Shown here one piece after another: positions 8,225 through 8,470 of a DNA stretch of 8,470 nt. This DNA comes from Candidatus Aminicenantota bacterium (lineage in GTDB: Bacteria > Acidobacteriota > Aminicenantia > UBA2199), in contig JAUXFB010000036.1 in assembly GCA_030620255.1 (NCBI GenBank), positions 1 through 8,470 on the forward strand. The letters run 5' to 3'. The position numbers and the translations under genes were made by a program. The notes beneath the pieces are model-generated. The model did not search any database. It was not told the origin of the DNA and was given only the letters and a program-made list of their open reading frames with translations. How positions within the stretch are numbered: position 1 is the stretch's first letter; each line of letters opens with the position of its first letter.

Positions 8225-8228
8225 CTCC
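8225..8228 (-). promoter_or_regulatory. Shine-Dalgarno of the beta-propeller gene
   Basis: GGAG on the minus strand, eight bases before the ATG at 8216; it supports the chosen start. Confidence 0.6.
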
Positions 8229-8254
8229 ATTAAAAAAACAATTTTTTCTTAAAT

Positions 8255-8283
8255 ATTATATAATAAATAGTAAGTGTAAACAA
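8255..8283 (-). promoter_or_regulatory. Promoter of the beta-propeller gene
   Basis: Minus strand: -35-like TTGTTT (8283-8278), 17-bp spacer, perfect -10 TATAAT (8260-8255). Predicted start near 8248, leader about 32 nt with an SD. A perfect small palindrome, GGGT-AATA-ACCC (8289-8300), lies just upstream of the -35 box, where an activator could bind; this role is a guess. Confidence 0.55.
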
Positions 8284-8381
8284 TAAATGGGTAATAACCC
8301 AAAATCCACCACCTAAATTTGGATATTTCCACAAAATCAAGATCAAGCAGGCGTGTCGGCTTCCCTTTGAACGGCTTGCGA

Positions 8382-8413
8382 ATCCCATTTCTCGCCAATA
8401 TCGAAAATGGGAT
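8382..8413. repeat. Strong hairpin, 12-bp stem with one bulge
   Basis: ATCCCATTT (8382-8390) plus TCG (8392-8394) pair with CGA (8402-8404) plus AAATGGGAT (8405-8413); C8391 is bulged and the loop is CCAATAT. No T-run follows on either strand, so it is not an intrinsic terminator. Confidence 0.7.
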
Positions 8414-8421
8414 GAGACGCT

Positions 8422-8446
8422 CCCAAAAACGATAAACGTTTTTGGG
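8422..8446. repeat. Perfect 10-bp hairpin with 5-nt loop
   Basis: CCCAAAAACG (8422-8431) and CGTTTTTGGG (8437-8446) are exact reverse complements around ATAAA. It lacks a trailing T-run on both strands and therefore does not look like a standard terminator. Confidence 0.75.
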
Positions 8447-8470
8447 TAAAGTGAAAAGGGATAGCGACTA

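Larger units (their letters stand above)
8355..8468. repeat. GC-richer nested inverted-repeat element at the right edge
   Basis: Outer arms GTCG...TCCCTTT (8355-8368) and AAAGGGA...CGAC (8455-8468) pair at 11 of 14 positions and enclose two hairpins (8382-8413 and 8422-8446), giving a three-way-junction shape. The stretch 8341-8470 has 61 G/C in 130 bases, far above the roughly 30% around it. No reading frame, tRNA or known riboswitch is recognisable. It may be a mobile-element end, an intergenic repeat or a structured RNA, and it may continue past the window. Confidence 0.55.

Noticed and set aside
8350..8396. tRNA-like 3' end (GCGAATCCC ... CGCCA)
   Set aside because: Only a T-loop-like string is present; there is no acceptor, D-arm or anticodon-arm pairing of proper length, and the bases pair better in the hairpin at 8382-8413.

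Overview
This is an AT-rich (roughly 30% G+C by eye), gene-dense bacterial chromosomal segment. The type IV pilus retraction ATPase, the PilZ protein and a probable exported lipoprotein beta-propeller point to a Gram-negative-type, free-living bacterium. The '6-bladed beta-propeller' protein with a GKGPGD turn is of a kind common in Aminicenantes/Acidobacteriota-like and Bacteroidota-like lineages, but that placement is a weak inference. No rRNA, intact tRNA gene or CRISPR array is visible.

Left block (minus strand, 1-1831): one promoter drives a PilT/PilU-type ATPase gene whose stop codon overlaps the start of alaS (ATGA). Only the first 195 codons of alaS lie in the window. Next, also on the minus strand, is a beta-CASP metallo-beta-lactamase RNase-like protein (1931-3334).

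Central divergent region (3335-3451): two near-consensus sigma70-type promoters fire outward, toward the beta-CASP gene and toward a membrane-anchored PilZ protein. Both have a 17-bp spacer, and both have exactly five bases between the -10 box and the ATG, with no Shine-Dalgarno. Both mRNAs are therefore predicted to be leaderless. The PilZ gene overlaps the following CCA-adding tRNA nucleotidyltransferase gene by 20 bp, so the two form an operon. RNA-processing genes (beta-CASP nuclease, cca, alaS) and surface-motility/c-di-GMP genes (pilT, PilZ) are interleaved here.

Right block (5433-8470), more accessory in character: a COG1237-type metallo-beta-lactamase-fold hydrolase (+); a convergent ribbon-helix-helix antitoxin / RelE-ParE toxin operon (-) with its own promoter, strong SD and a candidate operator palindrome; a 68-bp imperfect inverted-repeat element whose interior closely matches part of the COG1237 gene (25 of 28 nt); a putative lipoprotein beta-propeller (-) with a consensus -10 promoter; and, at the right edge, a markedly GC-richer stretch (61 of 130 bases G/C) folding into two strong hairpins inside an outer inverted repeat. 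That last element runs to the window end. It looks like a structured repeat, mobile-element end or structured RNA that I cannot identify.

I see no convincing new multi-gene defence or biosynthetic system. The best leads are the paired leaderless promoters, the hairpin-rich right-edge element, and the inverted-repeat element with the hydrolase-like core.
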